A stretch of 64,000 nt of DNA from Nonomuraea coxensis DSM 45129 (lineage in GTDB: Bacteria; Actinomycetota; Actinomycetes; Streptosporangiales; Streptosporangiaceae): positions 8,588,501 to 8,652,500 of the forward strand of contig NZ_CP068985.1 of assembly GCF_019397265.1 (NCBI RefSeq), written 5' to 3'. This document shows, one piece after another, positions 49,195 through 58,048 of the stretch (position 1 is its first letter; each line of letters starts with the position of its first letter). The translations under genes were made by a program, and so were the position numbers. Under the pieces are notes generated by a model. That model did no database searches and was not told the DNA's origin. It saw only the letters and a program-made list of their open reading frames with translations.

Positions 49195-50381
49195 GGACGG
49201 GCGAGTCCCTGGAGCGGGCGCGGACGCTGCTGAGGCTGAGCCGTCCCGCCGACGCCGAGCGGGAGCTGCGCGGCGTCCTGACCGCCGAGCCCGAGCAGGA
49301 GACCGCCCACTGCCTGCTGGCCCTCGCCCTCATCGGCCAGGGCAAGGCGGCGGAGGCCGCCGAGGAGGCGCGCGAGGCCGTCCGGCTGGCTCCCGGCCAC
49401 TGGTTCCCGCACTACGTCGCCGGCCAGGTCCACTACCGCTCGGGCCGGGCCGGCGAAGCGGTGCGGGCCGCCGAGACGGCGCTCGCGCACGCCCCGGAGC
49501 AGGCGGCGGTGTGGGAGCTGCTGGCCCGCGCCCACTCGGCGGCGGGCCGGTGGCGGCAGATGGCGGAGGCGGCCCGCGCCGGCCTCGCCGTCGATCCGGA
49601 GGACGTGGACCTGGCGGCGCTGCTGTCGGTGGCGCACACCATGCTCGGCGAGGCCGAGCCGGCCCGCATGACGGCGGCGCACGCGCTCCGGCTCGACCCG
49701 GAGAGCACCATCGCTCACCTGGCGGCGGGCCGGGCGGCGCTCGCCTTCGGCGATCCGAAGGCCGCGGCCGGGCACTTCCGCGAGGTGCTGCTCCTCGATC
49801 CGGGCTTCGGCGCGGCCAGGGACCTGCTGGTCGAGGCGCTCAAGCAGCGCAACCCGCTGCAGCGCAAGCTGTCGGAGCTGCGGCGGCGGTACCGGGGCGG
49901 GTGGCGGCTGCTGTTGCTGCTGCCGGCGGTCCCGCCGCTGATCGCGGTGTTCGTGCTCATCGCCCTGATGCACTGGGTGGCGTGGGTCTTCGAGACGGTG
50001 ACGGTGCTGCGGCTGGCTCGCGCGCGGGCCACCCGGCTGCTGTTCGAGGGGGCTGAGGCCAGGGTCGCGGGCGTCTGCTGCTCGCTGCTCGCCGCCGGCG
50101 CCGCGGCGCTCGGGCTCGGCGTCGCCCTGGGCGCGGAGGCGCTGGGCGTGGCGGGCGCGGCGGTCATGGCCCTGGTCACGCCGGTGCAGGAGGCGGCGCA
50201 CCTGGGCGCGCCGAACGGCCGCGCGACCCTGTATGTCTGGACCTTCCTCCTGGCGGTGGCCGCCGTCGTCGCGGCGGTGGCCGGCCTGCCGGCGCTCGCG
50301 CTGCTCACCGTGTACGCGGCCCTCGCCACGATCTGGCTCGCCTCCTGGGTGCGCCGCGCGACGGCGGCCCCGGCGGGCTGA
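49191..50381 (+). CDS. TPR membrane protein coupled to the AAA+ ATPase
   Basis: 396 residues from GTG 49191, overlapping the ATPase stop (GTGA). Residues 1-220 are five or six tetratricopeptide repeats (SLERARTLLRLSRPADAERELRGVLTAEPEQETAHCLLALALIGQGK and similar). A basic stretch (KQRNPLQRKLSELRRRYRGG) leads into four or five membrane helices (235-390). The TPR half is probably cytoplasmic and available to bind the TPR region of the ATPase or shared clients. No known name recognised. Confidence 0.8.
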   Translation: MRTGESLERARTLLRLSRPADAERELRGVLTAEPEQETAHCLLALALIGQGKAAEAAEEAREAVRLAPGHWFPHYVAGQVHYRSGRAGEAVRAAETALAHAPEQAAVWELLARAHSAAGRWRQMAEAARAGLAVDPEDVDLAALLSVAHTMLGEAEPARMTAAHALRLDPESTIAHLAAGRAALAFGDPKAAAGHFREVLLLDPGFGAARDLLVEALKQRNPLQRKLSELRRRYRGGWRLLLLLPAVPPLIAVFVLIALMHWVAWVFETVTVLRLARARATRLLFEGAEARVAGVCCSLLAAGAAALGLGVALGAEALGVAGAAVMALVTPVQEAAHLGAPNGRATLYVWTFLLAVAAVVAAVAGLPALALLTVYAALATIWLASWVRRATAAPAG

Positions 50382-50405
50382 CCGGACCGGCTCCGACGTC
50401 CGGGC

Positions 50406-53400
50406 ATGGGCGACAATCGGGACGTGCAGTTCGGCATCCTGGGCCCGCTCACGGTCCGCGCCTCCGACGGCCGGGAGCTCGCCGTCGGCGGGCCGCGCCC
50501 GCGGGCCCTGCTCGCCCTGCTGCTCCTCGACGCCGGCCGCACGGTGAGCGTCGAACGCCTCATCGACGGCCAGTACGGCGACCACCCGCCCGCCGGCGCC
50601 GCCAACGCCGTCCAGGCCCAGGTCTCCCGCCTGCGCCGGGTCCTGCCCGGGCGGCTGATCGAGTTCCACGGCGCCGGCTACCGGCTGGCCGTCGAGCGGG
50701 AGGACGTCGACGCCCACCGCTTCGAACGCCTCGCCCGCGAGGGGCGGCGGCTGCTCGCCCACGGGCTGTCGGCGCGGGCGGCGGCGGTCCTCGGGGACGC
50801 GCTGGAGCTGTGGCGGGGCCCGGCGCTCGCCGACGTCCCCGACGCGCCGTTCGCCGCCGCGCAGGCGCGGCGGCTGGAGGAGCTGCGCGTGTCGGCGCGG
50901 GAGGACCTGCTGGCGGCCGAGCTGGCGCTGCCCGAGGCCGGCCCGGTGGCGGCGCTGCGGGAACTGGTGGCCGCCCACCCGCTGCGCGAACGGGCGCGCG
51001 GGCTGCTCATGCGCGCCCTGCACGCCGCCGGGCGGCAGGCCGAGGCGCTGGCCGTGTACGACGAGACGCGGCGGCTGCTCGCCGACGAGCTCGGCGCGGA
51101 CCCGTCACCCGAGCTGGCCGCCCTGCACCTGGAGATCCTGCGCGGCACCGGACCCACCCTCGGCCCGGCCTTCGGTCCGGGGGCGGTGGGGTGGAGCCGG
51201 CCGCCGATGCCGTTCACCAGCTTCGTGGGGCGGGAGGAGGAGCTGGCCAGGATCCGCGCCCTGGCGGAGGCCCGGCTGGTGACGATCGTCGGCCCCGGCG
51301 GCACCGGCAAGACCCGCCTCGCCGTCGAGGCCACCACCGGGCGGGACGTACGGCGGGAGGTCTGTTTCGTGGACCTCTCCCTCGTGGACCCGGGTCCCGC
51401 GACCGGCGGGCAGGTGGCGGCGGCCGTGCTCGGGGCGCTCGGGCTGCGCGAGCCCGCGCTGCGGGCCCCGGAGGCCGGAGGGGCGGGCGACGCCGCCGGG
51501 CGCGTGGTGGCCGCGCTGGCCGAACGGGAGCTGACCCTCGTCCTGGACAACTGCGAGCACGTCGTCGCCGGGGCCGCCGCGCTGGCCCGCCGGCTGCTCA
51601 CCTCCTGCCCCCGCCTGACCGTGCTCGCCACCAGCAGGGAGCCGCTGGGCATCACCGGCGAGCACCTGGTCCCGCTCGCCCCGCTGGCCGCGTCGGCCGC
51701 CGTCCGGCTCTTCGCCGACCGGGCCGCCGCCGTACGCCAGGGCTTCGCGCTCGGCCCGGACAACCTCGACGCGGTACGCCGGATCTGCGCCGCGCTCGAC
51801 GGCCTGCCGCTGGCGATCGAGCTGGCCGCGGCCCGCGTGCGTACGTTCGGCGTCGCCGAGATCGCCGCCCGCCTGGCCAAGCACGGCCGGTTCGCGCTGC
51901 TGTCGCGCGGCGACCGCAGCGCGGCCGCCCGCCACCGTACGCTGCACGCGGTCGTCGAGTGGAGCTGGAGCCTGCTCGCCGAGGAGGAGCAGGAGCTGGC
52001 CCGGCGGTTCGCGGTGTTCGCGGGCGGCGCGCGGCTGGAGGCGGTCGAGGCCGTCTGCGGCGCGGACGCCGCGGAACCGCTGGCCGGCCTGGTGGACAAG
52101 TCGCTCGTGGAGACCGACGGCGAGCGCTACCACATGCTGGAGACGATCCGGCTGTTCTGCGCGGCGCGGCCGGCCGGGGCGGGCGAGGAGGAACGGCTGC
52201 GCCGCGCCCACGCCGCCTGGTTCCTGGAGCTGGCCCGGCGCGCCGACGACCACCTCTACCGGGCCGAACAGCTCGACTGGCTGGCCCTGCTGTCGGCCGA
52301 CGACGCCAACCTGCGGGCGGCGCTGCGCTGGAGCGTGGAGCACGACCCCGCGACGGCGGCGCGGCTGGTGGCGGCGCTCGCCATGTACTGGTGGCTGAGC
52401 GGGCGGCGCGGCCAGGCCATCGCGCCCGCCACCCGCCTGCTCGACACGCTCGGGGCCGATCCGCCGGCCGAACTGGCCGAGGAGTACGTGCTCACCGTGC
52501 TGCACGCCGTGCCCGACGCCGGGTCGCCGCACTGGGAACGGGCGCGGGCCGCCGCCGGATCCCTCGGGCGGCCGATGCGCTGCCGGCTCGGGCCCGCGCT
52601 GTGGGGCATGGTCGCCGGGCCGCCGGACGACGGCGAGCACCGGGCGCCGCTTCCCTCCGCCGACCCGTGGAGCCGGGCGCTGGGCCGGCTGAGCCAGGCG
52701 CTCGTCCTGGTGCTGAAGGGCAGGATCGGGGCCGCCGAGCGGGAGCTGGAGAGCGTGCTGGCCGACTTCGGCGCGGTGGGCGAACGCTGGGGGAAGGCGC
52801 AGGCGCTCGACTGGCTGGCGCTGATCAGGAGCTGGCGCGGCGACCGGGCGCGGGCGATGCGCCTCTGGCAGGACGCGGTGTGGCTGCTGGAGGAACTCGG
52901 CGCGGCGGAGGAACTGGTGGACGTCCTCTGCCGCCGCGCCGAGGCCCGCTGCCGCGCGGGCGACCTGCGGGAAGCGGCTGACCTTCGGAGGGTGGCCGAC
53001 CTTCGGGGGGTGGCCGACCTTCGGGGGGTGGCCGACCTTCGGAGGGTGGCCGACCTGCGGGAGGTGGCCGACCTGCGGGAGGTGGCCGACCTTCGGGGGG
53101 CGCGGGCCGACTGTGAGCGGGCGGCGGAGCTGGCCCGGCGTACCGGCCGGCCCAGCCTGATGGCCACGGTCCACCTGCGGCTGGCGGAGGTCGTCCGCGT
53201 CGAGCACACCTACGTCCCACCGGCACAGGGCCCCGCCACGGGTGAGGTGGGGTGGGACGAGGAGGTCGCGGGGCGGTTGGGGGCCGCGTTGGAGATCGTC
53301 CAGGGGACCTGGGCGTTCACCGCGTCCGGGATCAGGTCGCAGGTGCTGACGGCCCTCGGGCGGCTCGCCGAGGCGCGGGGCGACGTGGCGGAGGCGGCGC

Positions 53401-53771
53401 GCAGACACGGCGAGGCGCTGGCCGCCGCGCTCGGCTCGCCGATGGCCGCCGACCTCGCCGCCGTCGCCGAGGGCCTGGCCGGCCACGCCCTGCTCACCAC
53501 CCCCGGCCCCGCCCGGCTCGCCACCTCCGGCCCCACTCCCGGCGCTACCCCCGGTCACCCGGGTGGGGATGCTGTGCGGGCGGCGAGGTTGCTCGGGGTG
53601 GGGGCGGCGCTGCGGGGGATCGCCGTCGCGGGCGATCCCGATGTGGCCGCCACCGCCGCCCGCGCCGCCGCCGTCCTCGGCCCGGACGGGTTCGCGGCCG
53701 CGTACGCCGAGGGCGCCGCCATGGAACGCGCCGAAGCCCTGGAAGCCCTGACCGCCCCGCCCCCGGGCTGA
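50406..53771 (+). CDS. Large AfsR/SARP-type regulator with NB-ARC-like ATPase and TPR region
   Basis: 1121 residues. N-terminal winged-helix OmpR-type DNA-binding domain (VQFGILGPLTVRASDGRELAVGGPRPRALLALLLLDAGRTVS), bacterial transcriptional activation domain (about 95-240), and a STAND/NB-ARC ATPase with P-loop VGPGGTGKTRL (about 293-303), Walker B LTLVLDNCEHV and LATSREPLGITGE. A C-terminal TPR-like region follows. Such proteins control secondary metabolism or stress genes. Within the TPR region (853-900) are eight tandem copies of a six-residue unit, ADLRxV. ATG 50406 chosen; GTG 50424 is possible. Probable target: the flavoprotein gene 67 bases downstream. Confidence 0.88.
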   Translation: MGDNRDVQFGILGPLTVRASDGRELAVGGPRPRALLALLLLDAGRTVSVERLIDGQYGDHPPAGAANAVQAQVSRLRRVLPGRLIEFHGAGYRLAVEREDVDAHRFERLAREGRRLLAHGLSARAAAVLGDALELWRGPALADVPDAPFAAAQARRLEELRVSAREDLLAAELALPEAGPVAALRELVAAHPLRERARGLLMRALHAAGRQAEALAVYDETRRLLADELGADPSPELAALHLEILRGTGPTLGPAFGPGAVGWSRPPMPFTSFVGREEELARIRALAEARLVTIVGPGGTGKTRLAVEATTGRDVRREVCFVDLSLVDPGPATGGQVAAAVLGALGLREPALRAPEAGGAGDAAGRVVAALAERELTLVLDNCEHVVAGAAALARRLLTSCPRLTVLATSREPLGITGEHLVPLAPLAASAAVRLFADRAAAVRQGFALGPDNLDAVRRICAALDGLPLAIELAAARVRTFGVAEIAARLAKHGRFALLSRGDRSAAARHRTLHAVVEWSWSLLAEEEQELARRFAVFAGGARLEAVEAVCGADAAEPLAGLVDKSLVETDGERYHMLETIRLFCAARPAGAGEEERLRRAHAAWFLELARRADDHLYRAEQLDWLALLSADDANLRAALRWSVEHDPATAARLVAALAMYWWLSGRRGQAIAPATRLLDTLGADPPAELAEEYVLTVLHAVPDAGSPHWERARAAAGSLGRPMRCRLGPALWGMVAGPPDDGEHRAPLPSADPWSRALGRLSQALVLVLKGRIGAAERELESVLADFGAVGERWGKAQALDWLALIRSWRGDRARAMRLWQDAVWLLEELGAAEELVDVLCRRAEARCRAGDLREAADLRRVADLRGVADLRGVADLRRVADLREVADLREVADLRGARADCERAAELARRTGRPSLMATVHLRLAEVVRVEHTYVPPAQGPATGEVGWDEEVAGRLGAALEIVQGTWAFTASGIRSQVLTALGRLAEARGDVAEAARRHGEALAAALGSPMAADLAAVAEGLAGHALLTTPGPARLATSGPTPGATPGHPGGDAVRAARLLGVGAALRGIAVAGDPDVAATAARAAAVLGPDGFAAAYAEGAAMERAEALEALTAPPPG
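52962..53105 (+). repeat. Eight tandem 18-bp repeats (in-frame minisatellite)
   Basis: Units close to GACCTTCGGRGGGTGGCC, eight in register, several identical (for example 52998-53015 and 53016-53033, also 53052-53069 and 53070-53087). Each adds six residues, so copy-number change never breaks the frame. Confidence 0.95.
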
Positions 53772-53838
53772 CAGGAGGGCGGGGAGCTGTCAGCCGGTGG
53801 TCGCCCGGTTGTCAGCGCACCTCGCGAGGCTGCCGGTC

Positions 53839-54981
53839 ATGAAGAACGCGAACATCCTCATCTCCGGCGCGAGCATCGCCGGCCCGGCGCTCGCCCACTG
53901 GCTGGCCAGGTACGGCTGCGCCGTCACCGTCGTCGAGAAGGCCCCGTCCCTGCGCCCCGGCGGCCAGGCGGTGGACTTCAAGGGCGAGACCCACCGCACG
54001 GTCCTGTCCAGGATGGGCATCCTGGACGACGTGCGCGCCCTGCAGACGGGCGGCCACGACCAGCTTCTCGTCGACGCCGAGGGCCGCACGCTCGCGGTCA
54101 TGCCCGGCGAGTTCACCGGCGGCGAGCTGGAGATCAAGCGCGGCGACCTGGCCCGTCTCCTCCACGAGCGCACCGCCTCCTCCTGCGCGTACGTCTTCGG
54201 CGACTCGATCACCTCGCTGACCGAGACCCCGGACGGCGTGCAGGTGACGTTCGAGCGGGCCGCGCCCCGCACGTTCGACCTGGTGGTGGGCGCGGACGGC
54301 ATCCATTCCAACGTCCGCAGGCTCGCCTTCGGCCCGGAGTCCGGCTTCGTGCGCTTCCTCGGCCACCACTACGCGCTGGTGGACCTCGACCAGGACTTCG
54401 GCCCGGTCGGGCAGATGTACAACGAGCCGGGCAGGATGGCGGCGGTCGGCGGGCCGAAGGCGCCGGCGTTCTTCGTCTTCGCCTCCGGGCCGCTCGACTA
54501 CGACCGTGACGACGTCGAGCAGCAGAAGGACATCCTGGCGCGGGCGTACGCGGGCATGGGCTGGCGGGTGCCCGAGGTGCTGGCGGCGGTGCGGCGCGCG
54601 CCCAGTGTGTACCTGGACTCGATCAGCCAGGTACGGATCGACCGGTACAGCAGGGGCCGGGTGGTGCTGCTGGGCGACGCGGCGTACGGCAACACCCTGG
54701 GCGGTTTTGGCACCGGCCTGGCCGTCGTGGGCGCGTACGTGCTGGCGGGCGAGCTGGCGGCGGCGGGCGGCGACCACCGTGCGGCGTTCGGCGCGTACGA
54801 GCGCGTCTTCCGCCCGTACGCCAGGATCGCCAGGAGTGGCAACGCCGGCCCCTTCCTCGCACCCGGGAGCCCGTCGCGGATCCGGATGCGGAACTGGATG
54901 TTCAAGTACCGCTTCCTCCTCGCTTGGATGATGAAAGTGACCGACAAGTTCGCGACCGACATCAAGCTCAAGACGTACTGA
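53839..54981 (+). CDS. FAD-dependent monooxygenase, TetX/aromatic hydroxylase type
   Basis: 380 residues from ATG 53839; an upstream in-frame start at 53797 lacks support. FAD-binding GxGxxG variant ILISGASIAGPALAHWLARYGCAVTVVEKAP, GGQAVDFKGETHRTVLSRMGI, DG motif LVVGADGIHSNVRRLAF and GD motif VVLLGDAAYGNTLGGFGTGLAVVGAYVLAGEL. This is the small two-domain class that includes tetracycline destructases. It is immediately downstream of the AfsR-like regulator and may be its target. Substrate not determinable. Confidence 0.9.
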   Translation: MKNANILISGASIAGPALAHWLARYGCAVTVVEKAPSLRPGGQAVDFKGETHRTVLSRMGILDDVRALQTGGHDQLLVDAEGRTLAVMPGEFTGGELEIKRGDLARLLHERTASSCAYVFGDSITSLTETPDGVQVTFERAAPRTFDLVVGADGIHSNVRRLAFGPESGFVRFLGHHYALVDLDQDFGPVGQMYNEPGRMAAVGGPKAPAFFVFASGPLDYDRDDVEQQKDILARAYAGMGWRVPEVLAAVRRAPSVYLDSISQVRIDRYSRGRVVLLGDAAYGNTLGGFGTGLAVVGAYVLAGELAAAGGDHRAAFGAYERVFRPYARIARSGNAGPFLAPGSPSRIRMRNWMFKYRFLLAWMMKVTDKFATDIKLKTY

Positions 54982-55014
54982 ACTTTCGTGATCAACCGGG
55001 CATCAAACCCGGAC

Positions 55015-55590
55015 ATGAACAGATACCGGCACCTCGCGGCCCTGTCCGCCGCCGTGCTCGCCGCGACCGTGATCGCCGCCCCCGCCGCCGGGGCGGCCAC
55101 CCGTCCCTCCTGCCCGACGCCGTCCAAGGCGGAGGTCAAGCGCGCCATGAGCTCGAAGGTCGACCGGCCGGCCAGGAAGTCCAACGCGATCAAGGGCGTC
55201 CGCGTCAAGGTCGTGCCGCGCGGCTTCGCGTACGGGCAGGTCTCCGTGAGCCGCCACGACGGCGTCACCGAGTACGGCTACCAGTGGTCCGACGACCGCG
55301 ACGACGTGGACCGCAAGCACCGCTCGCTGTGGGTGCGCGTGGTCTGCCGGCCCGGCCTGCGCGGGCTGAACGCGCTGAAGAAGGCCCCGCTCCAGGTCGG
55401 CACGTTCTCGGGGGACGCGCGGACCGCGAAGATCGGCGGCCGTAAGGTGCTCACCAAGCAGGGCGACGGCGCGCTCGGCCACGGCCGCTACGTCGGCTGG
55501 GTGGAACGCGAGGGCGTCGCCGTCACCGTCATGGCCTCCGAGCCGCTCGTCCCCCAGCTCAGCAGGATCGTCGCGGGGATCACGCTTTGA
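55015..55590 (+). CDS. Small secreted protein of unknown function
   Basis: 191 residues from ATG 55015, with a Sec signal peptide (HLAALSAAVLAATVIAAPAAGAA). The mature part is basic, begins TRPSCPTPSKAEVKRAM, has two Cys (one in VVCRPGL) that could form a disulfide, and contains an aromatic-rich strand region (GVTEYGYQWSDDRDDVD). No family recognised. It follows the flavoprotein by 33 bases and could be cotranscribed. Confidence 0.65.
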   Translation: MNRYRHLAALSAAVLAATVIAAPAAGAATRPSCPTPSKAEVKRAMSSKVDRPARKSNAIKGVRVKVVPRGFAYGQVSVSRHDGVTEYGYQWSDDRDDVDRKHRSLWVRVVCRPGLRGLNALKKAPLQVGTFSGDARTAKIGGRKVLTKQGDGALGHGRYVGWVEREGVAVTVMASEPLVPQLSRIVAGITL

Positions 55591-55609
55591 CCCGGCCCAC
55601 CTGTGGCCG

Positions 55610-56233
55610 TCACATCCCCGCCGGCAACGGGACGGTGTAGAGAGCCCTCTTCTCGTCCGACCATGCACGGTCGATGAACCGGCCGCTCATACGCCCCGCG
55701 AGGAAGAGATAGATCTCCAGGCAGACCCGTCCGTGGTGCTCGGGTTCGGAGACCCAGGACTTGGAGTGGACGGCCGCCGGCATCTCCGGTCGGCCGACTT
55801 CCTGGAGGTAGGGCTCAAGCATGCTCCCGGGGTCGACGACGACCTCGCCGTACCAGCGTTGGGTCGCCCACCCGGTGGTGACGCCGTCGCTGTAGAGAAG
55901 GTCGTGGACGTGGGAGTCCACGGTGCGGATCTGGAGGAAGCGCAGGCCCGCTTCCTCCAGGCCGGTGGTCACCGGGGGTGGGCCGCTGATGGTGAGGGCG
56001 TGGGTCCAGCCGCCCGAGTGGGCGCCGGTCCAGATGCGTTCGGTGAAGGCCATCGGCCGGTAGTGCGCCATGGCGGTGGTGAGGTCGCAGTCCTGGCTGG
56101 AGGTGAGGTCCGCGCCGAGTAGGGCGGCCACGCCGTCGGCGTCACCCGACTCGACCCAGATGCCGGTGAAGCCGCGGCCGAGGCCCGCGCCGCGCAGGAA
56201 CTCCCACTGGTCATGCACGGGCTGGTCATGCAC
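55610..56233 (-). CDS. Unrecognised protein, paralogue of the upstream gene
   Basis: 207 residues from GTG 56233; a second GTG at 56218 begins an identical VHDQ because of a local 15-bp duplication. It shares a pattern with its neighbour at 56226: QWxFLxxxGL...FxxxWVE, a CDLxxAxxxYxP segment, WxGxxxxGW, and a C-terminal FIDxxW. Several Trp, His and acidic residues suggest a ligand-binding alpha/beta fold. No membrane or signal sequence. Last of a three-gene unit behind a methyltransferase. Function unknown. Confidence 0.65.
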   Translation of the reverse strand: MHDQPVHDQWEFLRGAGLGRGFTGIWVESGDADGVAALLGADLTSSQDCDLTTAMAHYRPMAFTERIWTGAHSGGWTHALTISGPPPVTTGLEEAGLRFLQIRTVDSHVHDLLYSDGVTTGWATQRWYGEVVVDPGSMLEPYLQEVGRPEMPAAVHSKSWVSEPEHHGRVCLEIYLFLAGRMSGRFIDRAWSDEKRALYTVPLPAGM

Positions 56234-56236
56234 GGG
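56207..56236. repeat. Tandem 15-bp duplication at a gene junction
   Basis: CTGGTCATGCACGGG occurs twice in direct succession (56207-56221, 56222-56236). It duplicates the start-codon region of one gene and the stop-codon region of the preceding paralogue. Confidence 0.95.
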
Positions 56237-56789
56237 GCCACGCCCCGTCCGGAATGCGGCAGAGCAGCCCTGGCGTGGTGAACCAGGTGTCGTCGATGAA
56301 TCCGCCCGTCCTGTATGCGAGCGCGGCGAGGTAGAAGTTCATCTCCCGGGCGAGGTCAGAGGAACCCGTGAGACCTGCTCCTTCTTGCCTGGGGCGGTCC
56401 CAGTGATCCGCGGAGATGTCCTCCGCCCACTCGCTCCCGTCGAAATAGACGGGTTCGCTGACTTCGTCCGCGTAGTAGGACAGGTGGTAGACCCGGCCGC
56501 CCGGCCGCAGGAGCGAGTCGATGGCCGGCCACGGGAACAGTCCGGACACGGTGAACATCGTGACCCAGCCGGGGCTCTGCTCGCCCACCCAGACGACGAT
56601 CTCTTCCGCGTAGGGCTGATACCAGCGCCGCGCCTGGTTCAGGTCGCAGGCGAGTGTCTCCTCCTCCACCCGCAGCTTGGTGACGACCGCGCGGTAGTCG
56701 GGCGTCTCGACCCACGAACACTCGAATGTGTCCGCCAGACCTCGCTCCGCTAAATACGACCATTGGTCGAGCTTGTTACGACTTGTCAC
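56226..56789 (-). CDS. Unrecognised protein, first of two tandem paralogues
   Basis: 187 residues from GTG 56789, two bases after the methyltransferase stop, so probably coupled. Aligns with the next gene over WSYLAERGLADTFECSWVE, ACDLNQARRWYQPYAEEIVVWVGEQSPGW and FIDDTW. No known family recognised. The Trp/Tyr-rich core and acidic clusters are the visible conserved features. A substrate or partner of the methyltransferase is conceivable only from the operon. Confidence 0.6.
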   Translation of the reverse strand: MTSRNKLDQWSYLAERGLADTFECSWVETPDYRAVVTKLRVEEETLACDLNQARRWYQPYAEEIVVWVGEQSPGWVTMFTVSGLFPWPAIDSLLRPGGRVYHLSYYADEVSEPVYFDGSEWAEDISADHWDRPRQEGAGLTGSSDLAREMNFYLAALAYRTGGFIDDTWFTTPGLLCRIPDGAWPRA

Positions 56790-56791
56790 GA

Positions 56792-57610
56792 TCAGGCTTT
56801 GACCCGGCCCACGCCGGCCGCCATGAGCAGCCGGGGCACGCCGTCGATCAGCGGAACCTCCTGATCGTCCGGGCCGAGGCGCCACTCGTGGACCGGCACC
56901 AGCCCCGGCCCGATGAGCTCGAACCCCTCGAACAGCGACCGCACCTCCTCCCACGTGCGGAACCCCGCCTGGGCTGAGGTGCCGTCGGTGGACGCGCGCA
57001 GCCGGCCGACGGCCTGCGGGTCGCTCTCCGCGAGCGCGTGGGTGAGCACGAGGTGGCTGCCCGGCGCCATGCGGTCCCTGAAGGCGGCCACGATGCCGGG
57101 CGGGTCCTCGTCGTCCATGACGTAGTGCAGCACGCCCACCATCAGCACGCACACCGGCCGGTCGAAATCGATCAGGTCGGTGACCTGCGGATCGCCGAGG
57201 ATGTCGGCGGGCCGGCGCAGGTCGGCCTGGACGGCGGCGATGCCGGGCGCGTCGGCCAGCAGCACCTGGGCGTGCAGGCGCACCACGGGGTCGTTGTCGG
57301 CGTAGACCACGCGGCAGCCTGCGTGGACCTCGCGCACGGTCTCGTGGATGCTGGGCGAGGTGGGGATGCCGGTGCCCAGATCGAGGAACTGCCTGATGCC
57401 CTGCCCGGCGAGGTGGCGGACGGCCTCGATCTGGAAGCGGCGGCTGGCCCGCGCGACGAGCCGGGTGTCGGGGGCGACCGCGAGCAGCTTCTCGGCGACC
57501 TCGCGATCGACGGCGAGGTTGTCCTTGCCGCCCAGCAGGTAGTCGTACACGCGGGCCGAACTGGGCACCGTCGGGTCGACACCGGGCGGAAGGCGTTGTA
57601 AGTCGGTCAC
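56792..57610 (-). CDS. SAM-dependent methyltransferase, actinobacterial DUF574 type
   Basis: 272 residues from GTG 57610 with AAGGAG upstream. Family signature SSARVYDYLLGGKDNLAVDREVAEKLL, then FLDLGTGIPTSPSIHETVRE, VVYADNDPVVRLHAQVLL and the LMVGVLHYVMDDEDP segment. This group is abundant in streptomycetes and relatives and its substrates are unknown. It heads a three-gene operon with the two tandem paralogues. Confidence 0.9.
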   Translation of the reverse strand: MTDLQRLPPGVDPTVPSSARVYDYLLGGKDNLAVDREVAEKLLAVAPDTRLVARASRRFQIEAVRHLAGQGIRQFLDLGTGIPTSPSIHETVREVHAGCRVVYADNDPVVRLHAQVLLADAPGIAAVQADLRRPADILGDPQVTDLIDFDRPVCVLMVGVLHYVMDDEDPPGIVAAFRDRMAPGSHLVLTHALAESDPQAVGRLRASTDGTSAQAGFRTWEEVRSLFEGFELIGPGLVPVHEWRLGPDDQEVPLIDGVPRLLMAAGVGRVKA

Positions 57611-57852
57611 GGGGCGCCGTCTCCTTAGCCACGCGGCAACGTGAGCGCCATCCTACTCAACCGGCACGACTTTCTTGCGTTCGAGACCCAAGTCAGGAAA
57701 TCCGACTGGAACGGGCTCCATAGGGCAGAGAAACCCGGCCCCCTGGACGAAATTGGGCCTCATGGCCGATGCGGTGGCGGCGTTCGCCTGTGCATCCTGG
57801 TGGGGAAGGGCCCGGCGGGGGCCGGCCCCTCTCGGAGAGGAGTCACGAGGGC

Positions 57853-58038
57853 ATGGACTACGCGGCAGGCCGCCCCACCGTGATCTTGGACAACGGCGTC
57901 GTCGGCCGGGTCATGCTGGCCCATCCTTCGCGGCGCGACCTCGTGCTCGTGCTCGGCATGAGCGGCACCCTGCTCAGCGTGCAACTCGACGACATCGCCT
58001 GCGTGGTGGGCGGGGAGCCCCTCTGTCACGAGGCGTGA
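57853..58038 (+). CDS. 61-residue hypothetical protein
   Basis: ATG 57853 is preceded by GGAGTCACGAGGG. The chain has a compact beta-rich look (AAGRPTVILDNGVVGRVMLAHPSRRDLVLVLGMSGTLLSVQLDDIACVVGG), with no signal peptide. No family recognised; a small barrel-like fold is possible. It is convergent with the amidase gene. Confidence 0.5.
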   Translation: MDYAAGRPTVILDNGVVGRVMLAHPSRRDLVLVLGMSGTLLSVQLDDIACVVGGEPLCHEA

Positions 58039-58048
58039 CGGGCGGGGA

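Noticed and set aside
52962..53105. CRISPR-like direct repeats
   Set aside because: Units abut without spacers and lie in frame inside a coding gene.
57641..57883. 80-codon frame before the small gene at 57853
   Set aside because: No ribosome site; second half reads as shadow of the upstream region of 57853.
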